NCBI GenBank assembly: GCA_005518205.2
Contig: RFFC02000010.1
Span: 99,315 to 163,314, forward strand
Source of the DNA: Hormoscilla sp. GUM202
GTDB lineage: Bacteria > Cyanobacteriota > Cyanobacteriia > Cyanobacteriales > Desertifilaceae
DNA: 64,000 bases
Direction of reading: 5' to 3'
The notes beneath the pieces are model-generated. The model saw only the letters and a program-made list of their open reading frames with translations. It had not been told where the DNA came from and made no database searches. This document shows positions 20,777-30,266 of the stretch, one piece after another; the stretch's first letter is position 1, and every line of letters begins with the position of its first letter. A program made the position numbers and the translations under genes.

Positions 20777-21682
20777 ATGTCCGAAGTGACCCGAAAATAT
20801 GCTTATTTTCCCGGTTGCGTTGCTCTCGGAGCTTGCCGGGAACTATACATGTCTACTGGGGCCCTCACCCCAGCTTTGGGGATTGAACTGATTGAGCTGA
20901 AACGGGCTGCCTGTTGTGGTTCGGGTACCTTTAAGGAGGATTCCCAACTGCTGGAAGATGCTGTCAATGCCCGTAATATTGCCCTAGCAGAGGAACTCAA
21001 TCTACCCCTGCTTACTCATTGCAGTACTTGTCAGGGGGTTATTGGTCACGTAGACGAGCGCCTCAAGGGATGCCAACAAACAGACCCGGCCTATGTAGAA
21101 CAGATCAACGGTTTACTGACAAAAGAGGGCTGTTCCCCCTATCGGGGCAGTACGGAGGTTAAACATCTATTATGGGCCTTGGTGGCAGATTATGGTCTAG
21201 AGGCTATAGAAGCAAAAGTCACTCGCCAGTTGACAGGGCTCAAATGTGCGGCTTTCTATGGCTGCTATCTGCTCCGGGCCCAAACCCACATGCCCTATGA
21301 TAACCCAAATCATCCCGAGTCAATGGAGAATGTCTTCCGGGCGGTTGGGGCAGAGCCAATTTATTATCGGGGAAGGACTCAATGCTGTGGCTGGCCAATT
21401 TCTAGCTATGCTACCACCCAGTCTTTTCAGATGGCGGGGATGCATATTCAAGAGGCGATCGCCGCTGGTGCTGATTGCATGGTGACTCCTTGTCCTCTGT
21501 GCCATTTGAATTTAGACTCCCGTCAACCGGAAGTGGAAAAGGTAATTGCACGCAAGTTGGGCCTGCCAGTGCTCCATTTGCCCCAACTGGTGGCTTTGGC
21601 CCTGGGAATCAGTCCCAAACAGCTGGGGTTAGACAAGCACGTTGTTTCCACAAAACCTGTGCTGCAAAAGCTAGGACTTTAA
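20777..21682 (+). CDS. CCG-domain (heterodisulfide reductase subunit B-like) iron-sulfur protein
   Basis: A 301-aa protein with two cysteine-rich CCG domains: an FPGCVALG/KRAACCGSG pair at the N-terminus and an FYGCYLLR/RTQCCGWP pair in the second half, plus THCSTC and TPCPLCHLN. This is the HdrB/SdhC-like family that binds a non-cubane [4Fe-4S] cluster. In cyanobacteria such proteins are often annotated as a succinate dehydrogenase C-like subunit, but the partner is unproven. The start ATG follows short GACCAGC-type repeats with no strong ribosome binding site. An ORF-less group II intron begins 36 bases past the stop. Confidence 0.85.
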   Translation: MSEVTRKYAYFPGCVALGACRELYMSTGALTPALGIELIELKRAACCGSGTFKEDSQLLEDAVNARNIALAEELNLPLLTHCSTCQGVIGHVDERLKGCQQTDPAYVEQINGLLTKEGCSPYRGSTEVKHLLWALVADYGLEAIEAKVTRQLTGLKCAAFYGCYLLRAQTHMPYDNPNHPESMENVFRAVGAEPIYYRGRTQCCGWPISSYATTQSFQMAGMHIQEAIAAGADCMVTPCPLCHLNLDSRQPEVEKVIARKLGLPVLHLPQLVALALGISPKQLGLDKHVVSTKPVLQKLGL

Positions 21683-21717
21683 CCAGCGTTTTCGCCATTG
21701 AGTTGTGGTCTCTAGGG

Positions 21718-22630
21718 GTGCGATTCGTTTAGGTATAAACTCATAACCGAGTGAAAACCTAACTGGTTTCATTAGCCAGCAAACTTTGGTAATCATGGAG
21801 GTCCAAATCCTCCCCTCCAGGTACGGGAGTGACTCCGGTCCTTAGTGCTACAAAGTGACATCATTGTGGTGCGGAGCAAGGACTTAAATGTAGGCTAACT
21901 GGCAGCTATCGCCGGTGACGCCGCTAGGGAAGATGCTCATGACTAGAAAAAGCGAACCTATTTAAGCCTCGTAATCATAAACCAGCGAAATAAGGCTATG
22001 AACGCTGGCCTAAAAAGGAAATGGTAGTTAGTGTTAGTTATCCCTGGTGGCTAACATCGTACTCAAATAACTCCCGGGGTAGTGTAGGGGTCTAAAAGCA
22101 TCAGAATGGTTACCAAGGAACGAATTAACCTCTAGTGTGCTGTTCAACAAGGATTGTAACCGGTCCAAGGAGAACAAGTTAGATGATAAGCGCAAGCCAC
22201 TAGGGGAGGGATGTCCCAAAAAGCCAACGCCCGGGGTAATTCCCGAGGATATGCAGACGTGGGACGGATATGGTAAGAAGCCAAAGGAAAGAGTAGCCTT
22301 AATAAATCACGGTACTTGGGAGTAATCCCAGAGCATGAATGCTAGACTGTAGTCAAAGCCGGGTAATAATCCGAGGGTCAGAAATGGCCAACCGTTAGTA
22401 AAGAGTGGGACATAGGTTTACCGGGTTTCCCTCCATGAACCCTCCGGAGCTAGACAACAACACAGTCGTTCGTAAAGGGGCCAAATCTCATGAGGCAAGG
22501 CAGAGAGGAGTAATCCAATCATTGTCTATCCATGCAAAGGACTTACCAACCAGTAGCCGTGTGCGGTGAAAGTCGCAAGCACGGTTTCGAAAGGGAGGGT
22601 TGGGAAGCGATTCCTAGCTCGACCCCGACC
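21718..22630 (+). ncRNA. ORF-less group II intron
   Basis: Starts with the group II consensus-like GTGCGATTCGTTTAGG and ends ..CTCGACCCCGAC(C). Domain V is visible at about 22554-22588 (AGCCGTGTGCGGTGAAAGTC / GCAAGCACGGTT), followed by a domain VI-like hairpin (GGTTGGGAAGCGATTCC). It is about 913 nt long with no reverse transcriptase. The architecture (AACCAGCGAAATAAGGCT, CGCTGGCC) matches the intron at 36030-38432, which does encode a maturase. It sits at the 3' end of the opposite-strand mnmC. Confidence 0.85.
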
Positions 22631-23243
22631 TAGATGCTTCCTGTTCCCTATGCCGTCGCTGTATAATGACCTCTGCGCTGTCGCTCAGGTTGGGGTCTCG
22701 GTAGGGAATAGCGGCACGGGTAAGCAAATGTTCTCGTTCTTGAGGTGATAGTGGGGGCAGATGCTTATCGATCCTGCTGGCAACGGTACTGGGCGATCTC
22801 CTGCCTACCGGCGGGACCGAACCAATCTTTAACTCGGCCAACAGCAGCGCCTTTCTGACTGCTGCGGCACTTGAATAGGTGGCAAGCTTGCCAGAGGGCC
22901 CCAGACATTTGGCCACCAGATCCAGAAACTCCACAGTCCAAAGTCCAGGACAGTGGGGCGGGGAAAAGGGGTCGAGAAAAATGGCATCGGCCCGGAAGCC
23001 CCTGTTGTAAACTTGTACAATGGTTTGGCGGGCATCGGCGATATGCAACTGAGCTTGCAAGCGTTCTGTTTGCAACAAGTGAGTGGTGGCTAGCTGGGCG
23101 AGCAATTCCGGGATGGGGGACTCGTTTCCGAGAGTGCCCACCCGGGTGGGCATCTCTGGAAACGACTGCCAGCTATCGAGAAGATGATGGTCGATCGCTC
23201 TTTGGGGTACAGTTGGATTTAACTCCAGTCCCACCCATTCCAC
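22631..23243 (-). pseudogene. mnmC: MnmC-like tRNA methyltransferase, N-terminally truncated
   Basis: The frame carries the DUF752/MnmC methyltransferase signature ADAIFLDPFSPPHCPGLWT and GKLATYSSAAAVRKALL, the SAM-dependent domain that completes 5-methylaminomethyl-uridine in tRNA wobble positions. The 5' part, including the SAM-binding start, is removed by the IS1182-type element at 23243. The 3' end abuts an antisense group II intron, inserted almost at the stop codon. A palindromic repeat (23123-23164) is inserted in frame. Probably non-functional. Confidence 0.75.
23123..23164. repeat. CGTTTCC palindrome with GTGGGCATCTC arm
   Basis: CGTTTCCGAGAGTGCCCACC and GGTGGGCATCTCTGGAAACG arms, inserted in frame within the mnmC remnant. 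The related palindrome CGTGTCCGAGAGCGCC/GGTGGGCGTCTCTGGACACG lies inside the IS630 transposases at 45467-45502 and 53081-53116. Confidence 0.7.
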
Positions 23244-23966
23244 TAGAGCGTCGGTCCAGTAGAAGTAGTTGACAAATAAATAAACATGTGGTATGGCTCA
23301 AGCAAGGCTCAAAATTGATGCAGTTTTCTCTTGAGTTGTTGCTGGCATTCTTGCCAAAAGGTGAAGATTATGGACAACAGCCATGCGCCGTAGATCAAAG
23401 AGGTTCTTGCGAACTCCTATATAACGCGCGCGATCGCCCTGCCACTGACCAATGTGAGCAAGACTATGTTCTACCGTTACTCGCTCTCGTAGTTTGGCTC
23501 GACCGGACGGAGTGGTTTGGCGTTCACGTAATTCTTGCAACAGTGACTCATCAGGATGAATAGAAACAGTGCGACCTTTTACGTTAGTAGTGCATTGAGA
23601 ACGTAAAGGACAAATTTTACACTTATCCCTAGGAAACTGAACAGGTTTGCCTTCATCAAAAGGAACACTAACTCCATTAGGACAACGAATTATTTTTTCT
23701 TCCCAGTTAAGAACAAAAGCTGTTTTATCAAAATATTTCCCGTTACGGACTGACCAAGCCTTACAAATAATTGTTAAATTTTCGTCCCGTTCTTTAACTA
23801 AATGACTATTCAGATATCCTCGGTCTATATGTAATTCTTTCAATGTCACGTTTTGTGCTTCTAAATCCGAGTGGATTACCTGCCAACCGAGAGCATTCAC
23901 TCTACTCGCGCTTTTAGAAGCAGTTTTACCAGTAACCGGCTGTCGGCGGTCATTTAGTTCATCAAA
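23243..23966 (-). mobile_element. IS1182-type insertion sequence, truncated
   Basis: Begins with the terminal repeat CTAGAGCGTCGGTCCAGTAG at 23243. The coding part (23298-23966, minus) is the C-terminal half of an IS1182/IS1380-like DDE transposase: HIDRGYLNSHLV, CPNGVSVPFDEGKP, KCKICPLRSQCT, RVTVEHSLAHIGQWQ and ARYIGVRKNLFDLRR. The N-terminal half is absent; at about 23967 the sequence switches to group II intron. It cuts mnmC. Confidence 0.75.
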
Positions 23967-24535
23967 CTACAGTTCCTACCGCTTCCTACTATCACCGTCC
24001 TATGTCAGCATATCCCAGACATTACCCTAGGCATTGGCTTCTTAGGACATCCCTCCCCAGTGAGCTTGCGCCTGTTATCTAACTTATCTACCGAGTGGTA
24101 AATAGCGTCACTGAGGTTATAACGTTCCGTGGAATCAATATGATGCTTTTAGGTCGCTGCAATACCCCGAGAGGGTTGTTGTAATACGAGATATCCAAGG
24201 AAAACGAATATCCACACCTGCTATTGCCTTTTGGCTCCAGCGCATAAAGCCTTATTTCGCTGGTTATATATGACGAGGCTTGTACAGCTTCACTTATTGT
24301 TAACCATGAGCACCTTTCCTAGCGACGTCTCCGGCTTAGGCTGCCAGATAGCCTTCATTTAAGTCCCTGCTCTCCACCACCAGCGATAACACTCCGTGGC
24401 AGTTGGGACCGGTGTACCTCCCGTATTTGGAGGGTGGGGTTAGGACCCACAATAATTCCACAGTTCCCCGGCTAATGTTACCGGTTTGGGTTGTCTCAGG
24501 CCTGATGGCCTAGATTACACCCGAACGTCTCGCAC
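23967..24535 (-). ncRNA. 5' fragment of a group II intron
   Basis: On the minus strand the 5' end reads GTGCGAGACGTTCGGGTG at 24535 and the body shares long blocks with the other ORF-less introns (AACCAGCGAAATAAGGC, GACACCGGTCC-like, GGCAGCC). It stops at about 23967, before domains V and VI, where it is fused to the truncated IS1182-type gene. A dead intron relic. Confidence 0.7.
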
Positions 24536-24649
24536 TAACCTCTTATCTCTGGAACTAGCGGGCCAGAGTGGCGGTAAGCTTTATGCTGGTAGTTGGAGCG
24601 ACTGGTGTTCTTATCGGTAGTGGTCATTCCGGTAGTGATTTGACTACGA

Positions 24650-24775
24650 TGTGCGATTAATGTGCTCTGCGTAGTGCGATTAGCCCTGCGCAGCGTAGGG
24701 GGCGTTACCCGGGGAGCTGGTCTCCTGGGTAGTGCTTTTAGCGCTCCCAGGAGACACAGCAGCAGAGTACATCGA
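24650..24775. repeat. Nested palindromes
   Basis: An outer pair (GATGTGCTCTGC.. / GCAGAGTACATC) encloses a CTGCG..CGCAG hairpin with TAGTGCGATTAG in its loop and an inner hairpin 24719-24757 (GTCTCCTGGGTAGTGCTTTT / AGCGCTCCCAGGAGAC). These appear to be two members of the TAGTGCG-loop palindrome family, one inserted near the other. The flanks 24536-24649 and 24776-24878 show no gene. Confidence 0.55.
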
Positions 24776-24878
24776 AGGGGAGCCCAGGGTAAAGATCGCT
24801 CTCCATCACTACTTGTGACCCACTACCTTCTTATCTAGTATAAGCAATCAGCCGACCTTGAGGGCGATCGCTCTCTTG

Positions 24879-24986
24879 ATGGAAGAAATTGCCGAACTTC
24901 CTGACTCGCACGGGAGTAGCGCAATTATCGACCGCGCTCTCACAGAACTCCTAAATTTATGTCATAATAGAAAAAAGCCCAGGTAA
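24879..24986 (+). CDS. Tiny hypothetical ORF, possible antitoxin remnant
   Basis: 35 codons, MEEIAELPDSHGSSAIIDRA followed by LTELLNL. The SAIIDRALTELL pattern resembles the ribbon-helix-helix part of CopG-like antitoxins, but the piece is too short to be sure. No toxin is adjacent. It may equally be a chance frame. Confidence 0.25.
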   Translation: MEEIAELPDSHGSSAIIDRALTELLNLCHNRKKPR

Positions 24987-25342
24987 GAGCAGCCGACTGC
25001 CCTTACCTCCGACTGCTAATTTCCTCAGCTATAGATTTAGTTTAAGATATTAACTTCCTTGTAATGTAGATAGCAATAGTTACGCAACCTTAGTACCCCA
25101 TAGGATTTCAGCAGGCAGTGAAGACTTGCATTAGCTGCTATATAAATTTAGAGTCTGAGTCAACCAATCTGGTAAGAAAAGCAACTCTCACTTGGGAAAT
25201 AATCGGATCTTTGGCGCTCCGCGCGACATGGCTCGACCCCTTTCGAGCCATGTCGCGCACTTTGTCTAGCAATTTGCCTCCAAAACTGTACTTTATTGCT
25301 CTGTTTAAGTTATCAACATCGAAAGTTATGGTGTAACCTACT

Positions 25343-25870
25343 ATGGTATTATTGAAGAACCGTGTTTCTATATTTGTAGACGGGAACAATATGTTCTATG
25401 CCCAGCAAAAAAATGGCTGGTTTTTCGACCCGAAGCGGGTGCTGCAATATTTCACATCAGATCCAACAGTAGATTTAGTTAATGCCTTTTGGTACACGGG
25501 AATAAAAGATACTCAAGACCAAAGGGGATTTCGAGATGCATTGATTAGCCTGGGTTACACTGTGCGGACGAAAATCCTCAAAGAGTATTATGATGACAAT
25601 TCAGGTCGCTTCTCTCAAAAGGCTAATTTAGACATCGAAATCGCGATCGATATGTTTAATACGGTAGAACAGTATGACCGAATGATACTGTTCAGCGGGG
25701 ATGGGGATTTTGAACGGGCAATTGAACTATTACGATCTAAGAGCACTCACATTACTGTGGTGTCAACAGAGGGGATGATTGCCAGAGAGTTACGCAATGC
25801 TACAGACCGGTATATTGATTTGAACGACATTCGGAATACTATCGAAAAAGAGATGGTTGATAGTAGATGA
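25343..25870 (+). CDS. NYN-domain (LabA/DUF88-like) protein
   Basis: 175 aa with the PIN-like NYN fold: the first acidic motif VSIFVDGNNMFYAQ, the central LDIEIAIDMFN and the third motif LFSGDGDFERAIELL. Such domains are metal-dependent RNases or RNA-binding proteins. LabA in Synechococcus belongs to this family and influences circadian gene expression, but orthology cannot be claimed here. All acidic positions look intact. The start ATG at 25343 lacks an obvious ribosome binding site; another candidate ATG (MFYAQ) would delete the first motif. Confidence 0.88.
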   Translation: MVLLKNRVSIFVDGNNMFYAQQKNGWFFDPKRVLQYFTSDPTVDLVNAFWYTGIKDTQDQRGFRDALISLGYTVRTKILKEYYDDNSGRFSQKANLDIEIAIDMFNTVEQYDRMILFSGDGDFERAIELLRSKSTHITVVSTEGMIARELRNATDRYIDLNDIRNTIEKEMVDSR

Positions 25871-25884
25871 TGGTTGATAGTTGC

Positions 25885-25916
25885 TGGCAGAAAAACTGAC
25901 AACTGACAACTGGCAA
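25885..25916. repeat. ACTGACA tandem heptamers
   Basis: AACTGACAACTGACAACTGG run directly downstream of the NYN gene. Same type as 4030-4061 and 8461-8512. Confidence 0.65.
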
Positions 25917-25984
25917 ATCAACCATTAACTATCTATTATTCTTCATCATGAAAAAGTAGGAGGTACGCTCTAGGAGCACTCACA

Positions 25985-26616
25985 TTATCATAAAAAAGTA
26001 GGAGGTACGAGCAAAGGTAATTTCAATCCCCTCCCGGTCAAAGGTTTCCTTAATCATCTTGCGGAGAAGGCGCTGGATCTCTTCGTGGGTTCCAGGTTTG
26101 ACCTTGGTGATGGTGCTCCGCAACAGGTCATACTGCCGGAAACTCTCTAACCCATCTACATGGGTGGGTTCTAATACTTCGGAGTAATCTTCTTCTTTTA
26201 ACTGCTTTCCGTTCGCACGCTCCGGGCCCCCTACGCTGCGAGAGCGACAGCGTGCAGCCATTCGCCTGAATAACTTGGTAGACAGGATCTAGGTTGGAGT
26301 CATAGGCGAAGTTCGACTTCCATTCACCGCATATTCGGGAAAAGATTAAGTATTGTTAACAAGATTGATAAAAGCAAACATGGGTTTGTTAGAATAAAAA
26401 AGGTCAAGGAAGACATCGGGCAAATTATAAGAGCACCTTGCCTTTCAAAGAACACATCTACTTGGAGGGTTCGTTACCCGGGGATCTGGCAGTGCACAGG
26501 CTTCGCTACGCAAATACTGCTGATATTCCGGCCCAGATTCTTGAGATTCCGTTTCTTCAGCAAGAACCGAGAAATCTTGGTCAGCTGCAACAGGACGGCG
26601 CTGGCGCTCTAGTTAA
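25985..26616 (-). pseudogene. mscS-like channel remnant (duplication copy 1)
   Basis: Two pieces on the minus strand. 25985-26340 encodes the cytoplasmic C-terminus of an MscS-type channel (NFAYDSNLDPVYQVIQAN; DGLESFRQYDLLRSTITKV; FDREGIEIT), interrupted by an in-frame CG-rich mini-repeat (about 26206-26256). 26500-26616 matches, at roughly 80-85 percent by eye, the N-terminal part of the second mscS remnant at 39850-39960. The transmembrane core is missing. The leuA fragment starts immediately at 26617. Confidence 0.65.
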
Positions 26617-27457
26617 GCTACCTCTGACATCCACTTGCAGTATAAGCTGAGAAAGTCAAGGGCTGAGGTGTTGGCAATTACTTCAGAAATGGTAGCATAT
26701 GCTAAGTCCTTTGTGGAGGATGTGGAATTCTCTCCGGAAGATGCGGGCCGCTCGGACCCAGAATTTATCTATGAGGTACTAGAAAGGGCGATCGCGGCTG
26801 GGGCGACGACGGTGAATATCCCGGATACTGTGGGCTATACTACCCCTGAGGAGTTTGGGGGTTTGATTAGAGGGATAAGAGAAAATGTCCCGAATATCGA
26901 TCGGGCGATAATTTCGGTCCACGGTCACAATGATTTGGGCTTGGCGGTGGCCAATTTATTGGCGGCGGTGGAAAATGGGGCCCGACAGTTGGAATGCACG
27001 ATTAATGGGATTGGGGAACGGGCCGGTAATGCGGCCCTGGAAGAGTTGGTGATGGCTTTGCACGTGCGGCGTTCCTATTATAATCCTTTCTTCGGACGCC
27101 CAGCGGAGTCTGCGGAACCCCTGACGAAGATTAAGACTCGGGAAATTTACAAGACCTCTCGCTTGGTTTCTAACCTGACGGGGATGCTGGTGCAGCCAAA
27201 TAAGGCGATCGTGGGGGCGAATGCTTTTGCCCACGAGTCTGGTATCCACCAAGATGGGGTGCTCAAGCATAAGCTGACTTATGAGATTATGGATGCTCAG
27301 TCGATCGGTTTGAATGATAATCAGATTATCTTGGGCAAGCATTCGGGTCGGAATGCTTTTGGCACTCGTTTGCGGGAATTGGGATTTGAACTTTCGGAGA
27401 CGGATGTTAATAATGCGTTTCTCAAGTTCAAGGATTTGGCGGATAAGAAGAAGGAAA

Positions 27458-28329
27458 GGCGTTGCACAATTACGGGATGATTTAAATAGGTACCGGTACA
27501 GAATTATAACGTAGATAGTGCAATAATAACTTAATTGAAAGCCTCAACATTTCTTCGGACTTTGAGTAACATAATGTTTTTCTTTTTAATCCAGCTCGAT
27601 AATGTCTTAATCGACCTATTTCACATTCAACACGGGTCATGTAGGTTTTGCTGACTATATGGTCAATATATTCAATAAACATTGGATAAACAGGCCATCC
27701 ATCAGTAACGTATAAAAAGCATTGCCAACATTTTATAATATCCCACATAGGCTTAAAAGTTTCTGCAGAACGATCGCCTAATACCCATGTTATAATCCCT
27801 GGCTTGAAATGATTTACGACTGTCCATAGCCACTTTTTATTCTTTTTTTTATTGACATAAGTATGCAACTCGTCAATTTCTGCAACCTCCGGAATATCGT
27901 AGTTTTCAGGGATTGACGGTAATTCTTTAGCTGCCTGTTTTACCCAATCAATTTGAGTATTATGGCTGACACCAGTTATCCTTTCAATACCTCGAAATCC
28001 ATTGCCATTAACGTACATTGTCAAACAATTTTTCTTGACATCTTCTGAATAACCGCGCGGATAATAATGTTCGAGAAACTGGCGACGACAATCTTTACAA
28101 ATTCAATTCTGTTTGCCGCGTCGGTGACCATTTTTATTGATGTTTTCAGAACCACATCTGGGACATTTCATGTTCGACTCCTTTAGCTAATTCTTTCGCC
28201 TTACTATCCATGATAACACATATTATGACTAGGTCGAAAACAAACATCATACTATACATAAATTCTGACTGTAAAATTGCAGATTATCATAATCTGCAAT
28301 AACCCATCATCCCGAAAATGTGCAACGCC
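27458..28329 (-). mobile_element. IS1-family insertion sequence, copy 1
   Basis: 872 bp with terminal inverted repeats GGCGTTGCACAATTACGGGA / TCCCGAAAATGTGCAACGCC (imperfect), flanked by the 8-bp duplication GAAGGAAA inside leuA copy 1. Carries one transposase gene on the minus strand. The second copy (53684-54479 plus 45975-46048) is split by IS630 and an inversion. A 106-bp MITE at 16086 shares the ends. Confidence 0.93.
27482..28171 (-). pseudogene. IS1-family transposase with in-frame TGA
   Basis: From the ATG at 28171: a zinc ribbon (MKCPRCGSENINKNGHRRGK ..ICKDCRRQF), then helix-turn-helix (RGIERITGVSHNTQIDWVK) and the InsB-type DDE domain (EIDELHTYV; WVLGDRSAETF; VTDGWPVYP; RVECEIGRLRHY). 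Codon 23, between the two zinc-ribbon Cys pairs, is TGA (28103-28105). The same TGA is in the other copy (54253-54255). Without read-through, translation would restart at an internal codon and lose the first Cys pair. The full product would be 229 aa. Confidence 0.85.
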
Positions 28330-28854
28330 GAAGGAAATTACTGACTGGGATTTGGAGGCGATCGTTAATAATGAAATCCAGCAAGTCCCGGAAATGTTCC
28401 GCTTGGAATTGGTTCAGGTTTCCTGCGGCGACCGTTCGAGTCCGACGGCCACTGTAACGGTCCGCACCCCCGCCGGGGAGGAACTTACAGATGCGGCGAT
28501 CGGGACTGGTCCTGTAGATGCGGTTTACAAGGCGATTAACCGCGTGGTAAATGTGCCGAATCAGTTGATTGAGTTTTCGGTGCAGTCGGTGATGGCGGGT
28601 ATAGATGCGATCGGGGAAGTGACGATCCGATTGCAGCATGAAGAACAAGTGTTTTCCGGTCATGCTGCCCATACGGATATTATTGTAGCTTCCGCCCAGG
28701 CTTATGTCAATGCCCTGAATCGCTTGTATACGGCCCAGCAAACGGGCGATCGCCTGCATCCTCAATACGAACAAGCGGTTGAGGCGATCGCAGGAGTATA
28801 ATTGTCGGGTGGGCATCGCCCAACACAACCGGGAGGCGATCGCCTCCAGATAGT

Positions 28855-28873
28855 AGGTGGGCATCGCCCACCT
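28855..28873. repeat. AGGTGGGCATCGCCCACCT palindrome, left of ariAB copy 1
   Basis: A 19-nt perfect palindromic mini-repeat between leuA and the ATPase gene. The same motif follows ariB (31188-31207), so the pair of genes is bracketed by it. A half-matching version sits at 28807-28822. Confidence 0.7.
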
Positions 28874-28901
28874 TGCCCTACCATTATGGAGATCGAAGAC
28901 T

Positions 28902-30266
28902 ATGCGAATTCAGCAAATTTCAGTCAGCGGCTTATTTGGAATTTTTGACCATGTGATTCCGTTAAACATGGGCGATCGGGTCACCATCATGCATGGCCCG
29001 AATGGCTTTGGAAAAACGGTAATACTGAGGATGATAAATGGATTTTTTAAATCCCGATACTCAGTGTTTCGGAATATTCCATTTAGCAAGTTCCGAGTTG
29101 AATTTGATAATTGTAGTAGTGTTGAGATAGCCAAAACATCTAACAATAGAGAAAATCGAGATGATCGAAATAAGATAACTGTTAAATTCGAGACAGATTC
29201 AAATCCGGTTGATTTTAGTCTAAAGAGGAGGAGAATGGATGCTTATGAACTTAATACTTTGGAAGATCTTTTGGAGGCTATAAAATCTACGCTTTTCCGA
29301 GTAGGTACTAGAAAATGGAGGGATAGGACCACTGGAGAGATTCTTTATTTAGCAGATGTACTAGATCGTTTTGAAGATTTCTTGCCATCAGAGATTACAA
29401 GTTTAGAAGAGAGTCCTAAGTGGATAAAAAATCTGAAGAGTGAGATTGATGTTCGTCTCATAAAAACAGAACGCCTGGTCAACTTTGTTCGTAATCGTTC
29501 TTCCCAATCCTATAATGCAACAGGTTCGACGTTCCCAACTGTATTAGCATATTCTAAAGAGATTGCAAAACTTATGCGAGACAAGTTTACTGAATATGGT
29601 ACAATATCTCAATCTCTTGATAGAACGTTTCCGGTAAGAGTGGTAAAACAGCAATCATCAAAAAAATGGACAGATGAAGAACTCCGTCATCAACTAAATG
29701 AACTTGACAAGACGCGCGATCGGCTGATAGAAGTGGGTCTATTGAATAAGGATGAAAACCGAGACTTTCAGTTCCAGCCTGAAGCTATAGATGAAACGAC
29801 CAGAAAGATATTATTAGTATATCTTGAGGATATGAAAAAAAAATTGAATGTTTTTAGTGACATAGAAAAAAGACTCTCCTTGTTAAGGAGAATAATTAAC
29901 AAAAAAATTGCTTATTCCTATAAAGAGATGAATTTTAGCAAGGAGAAAGGATTTGTTTTAACAAGCTGTTATCATCCCTCCTCACCCTCCGATCCTAAAA
30001 AACTTTCGCCAACTGATTTATCATCGGGCGAACAACATGAGTTGGTTCTTTTCTATGAACTACTATTTAAGGTTAAACCTGACTCTTTAGTTTTGATTGA
30101 TGAACCAGAACTATCTCTTCACGTAGGATGGCAGGTTGAGTTTTTAAGGGATTTACAAGAAATAACAAAGCTGGCAGACTTAGATATTCTCATGGCGACT
30201 CATTCTCCAGATATTATTCAAGACCGCTGGGATTTGACTGTTGAACTGAAAGGACCAAAAAGGTGA
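28902..30266 (+). CDS. ABC-type AAA ATPase, AriA-like subunit of a PARIS-type defence pair (copy 1)
   Basis: 454 aa from the ATG at 28902 (TATGGAGATCG upstream); an earlier GTG/ATG at 28857 would lie in the repeat. Motifs: Walker A HGPNGFGKT (residues 31-39), a long helical middle region, ABC signature LSSGEQHEL, Walker B LVLIDEPELSLH and the switch histidine ATHSP. This is the AAA_15/AAA_21, OLD-like layout of AriA. The stop overlaps the next gene by four bases, implying translational coupling. Low GC and plain codon use differ from the flanking leuA, consistent with acquisition. In PARIS the ATPase forms an assembly that holds and releases the TOPRIM effector; that role is inferred. Confidence 0.85.
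   Translation: MRIQQISVSGLFGIFDHVIPLNMGDRVTIMHGPNGFGKTVILRMINGFFKSRYSVFRNIPFSKFRVEFDNCSSVEIAKTSNNRENRDDRNKITVKFETDSNPVDFSLKRRRMDAYELNTLEDLLEAIKSTLFRVGTRKWRDRTTGEILYLADVLDRFEDFLPSEITSLEESPKWIKNLKSEIDVRLIKTERLVNFVRNRSSQSYNATGSTFPTVLAYSKEIAKLMRDKFTEYGTISQSLDRTFPVRVVKQQSSKKWTDEELRHQLNELDKTRDRLIEVGLLNKDENRDFQFQPEAIDETTRKILLVYLEDMKKKLNVFSDIEKRLSLLRRIINKKIAYSYKEMNFSKEKGFVLTSCYHPSSPSDPKKLSPTDLSSGEQHELVLFYELLFKVKPDSLVLIDEPELSLHVGWQVEFLRDLQEITKLADLDILMATHSPDIIQDRWDLTVELKGPKR

Larger units (their letters stand above)
26617..28801 (+). pseudogene. leuA: 2-isopropylmalate synthase, truncated and IS-interrupted (copy 1)
   Basis: Matches leuA at 40097-41731 from about codon 111 to the stop, with one difference noticed (C at 27416 against T at 41226, Ala for Val). 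The first third, holding the DTTLRDGEQ catalytic start, is absent; the junction to mscS sequence is at 26617. An IS1-type element occupies 27458-28329 with the 8-bp target duplication GAAGGAAA on both sides. The HGHND metal-binding motif is retained but the gene cannot be functional. The intact copy lies 13.8 kb downstream. Confidence 0.93.

Noticed and set aside
22621..22661. Extra C-terminal residues of mnmC (SRSGSS)
   Set aside because: They are encoded by the 3' end of the antisense group II intron, not by the original gene.
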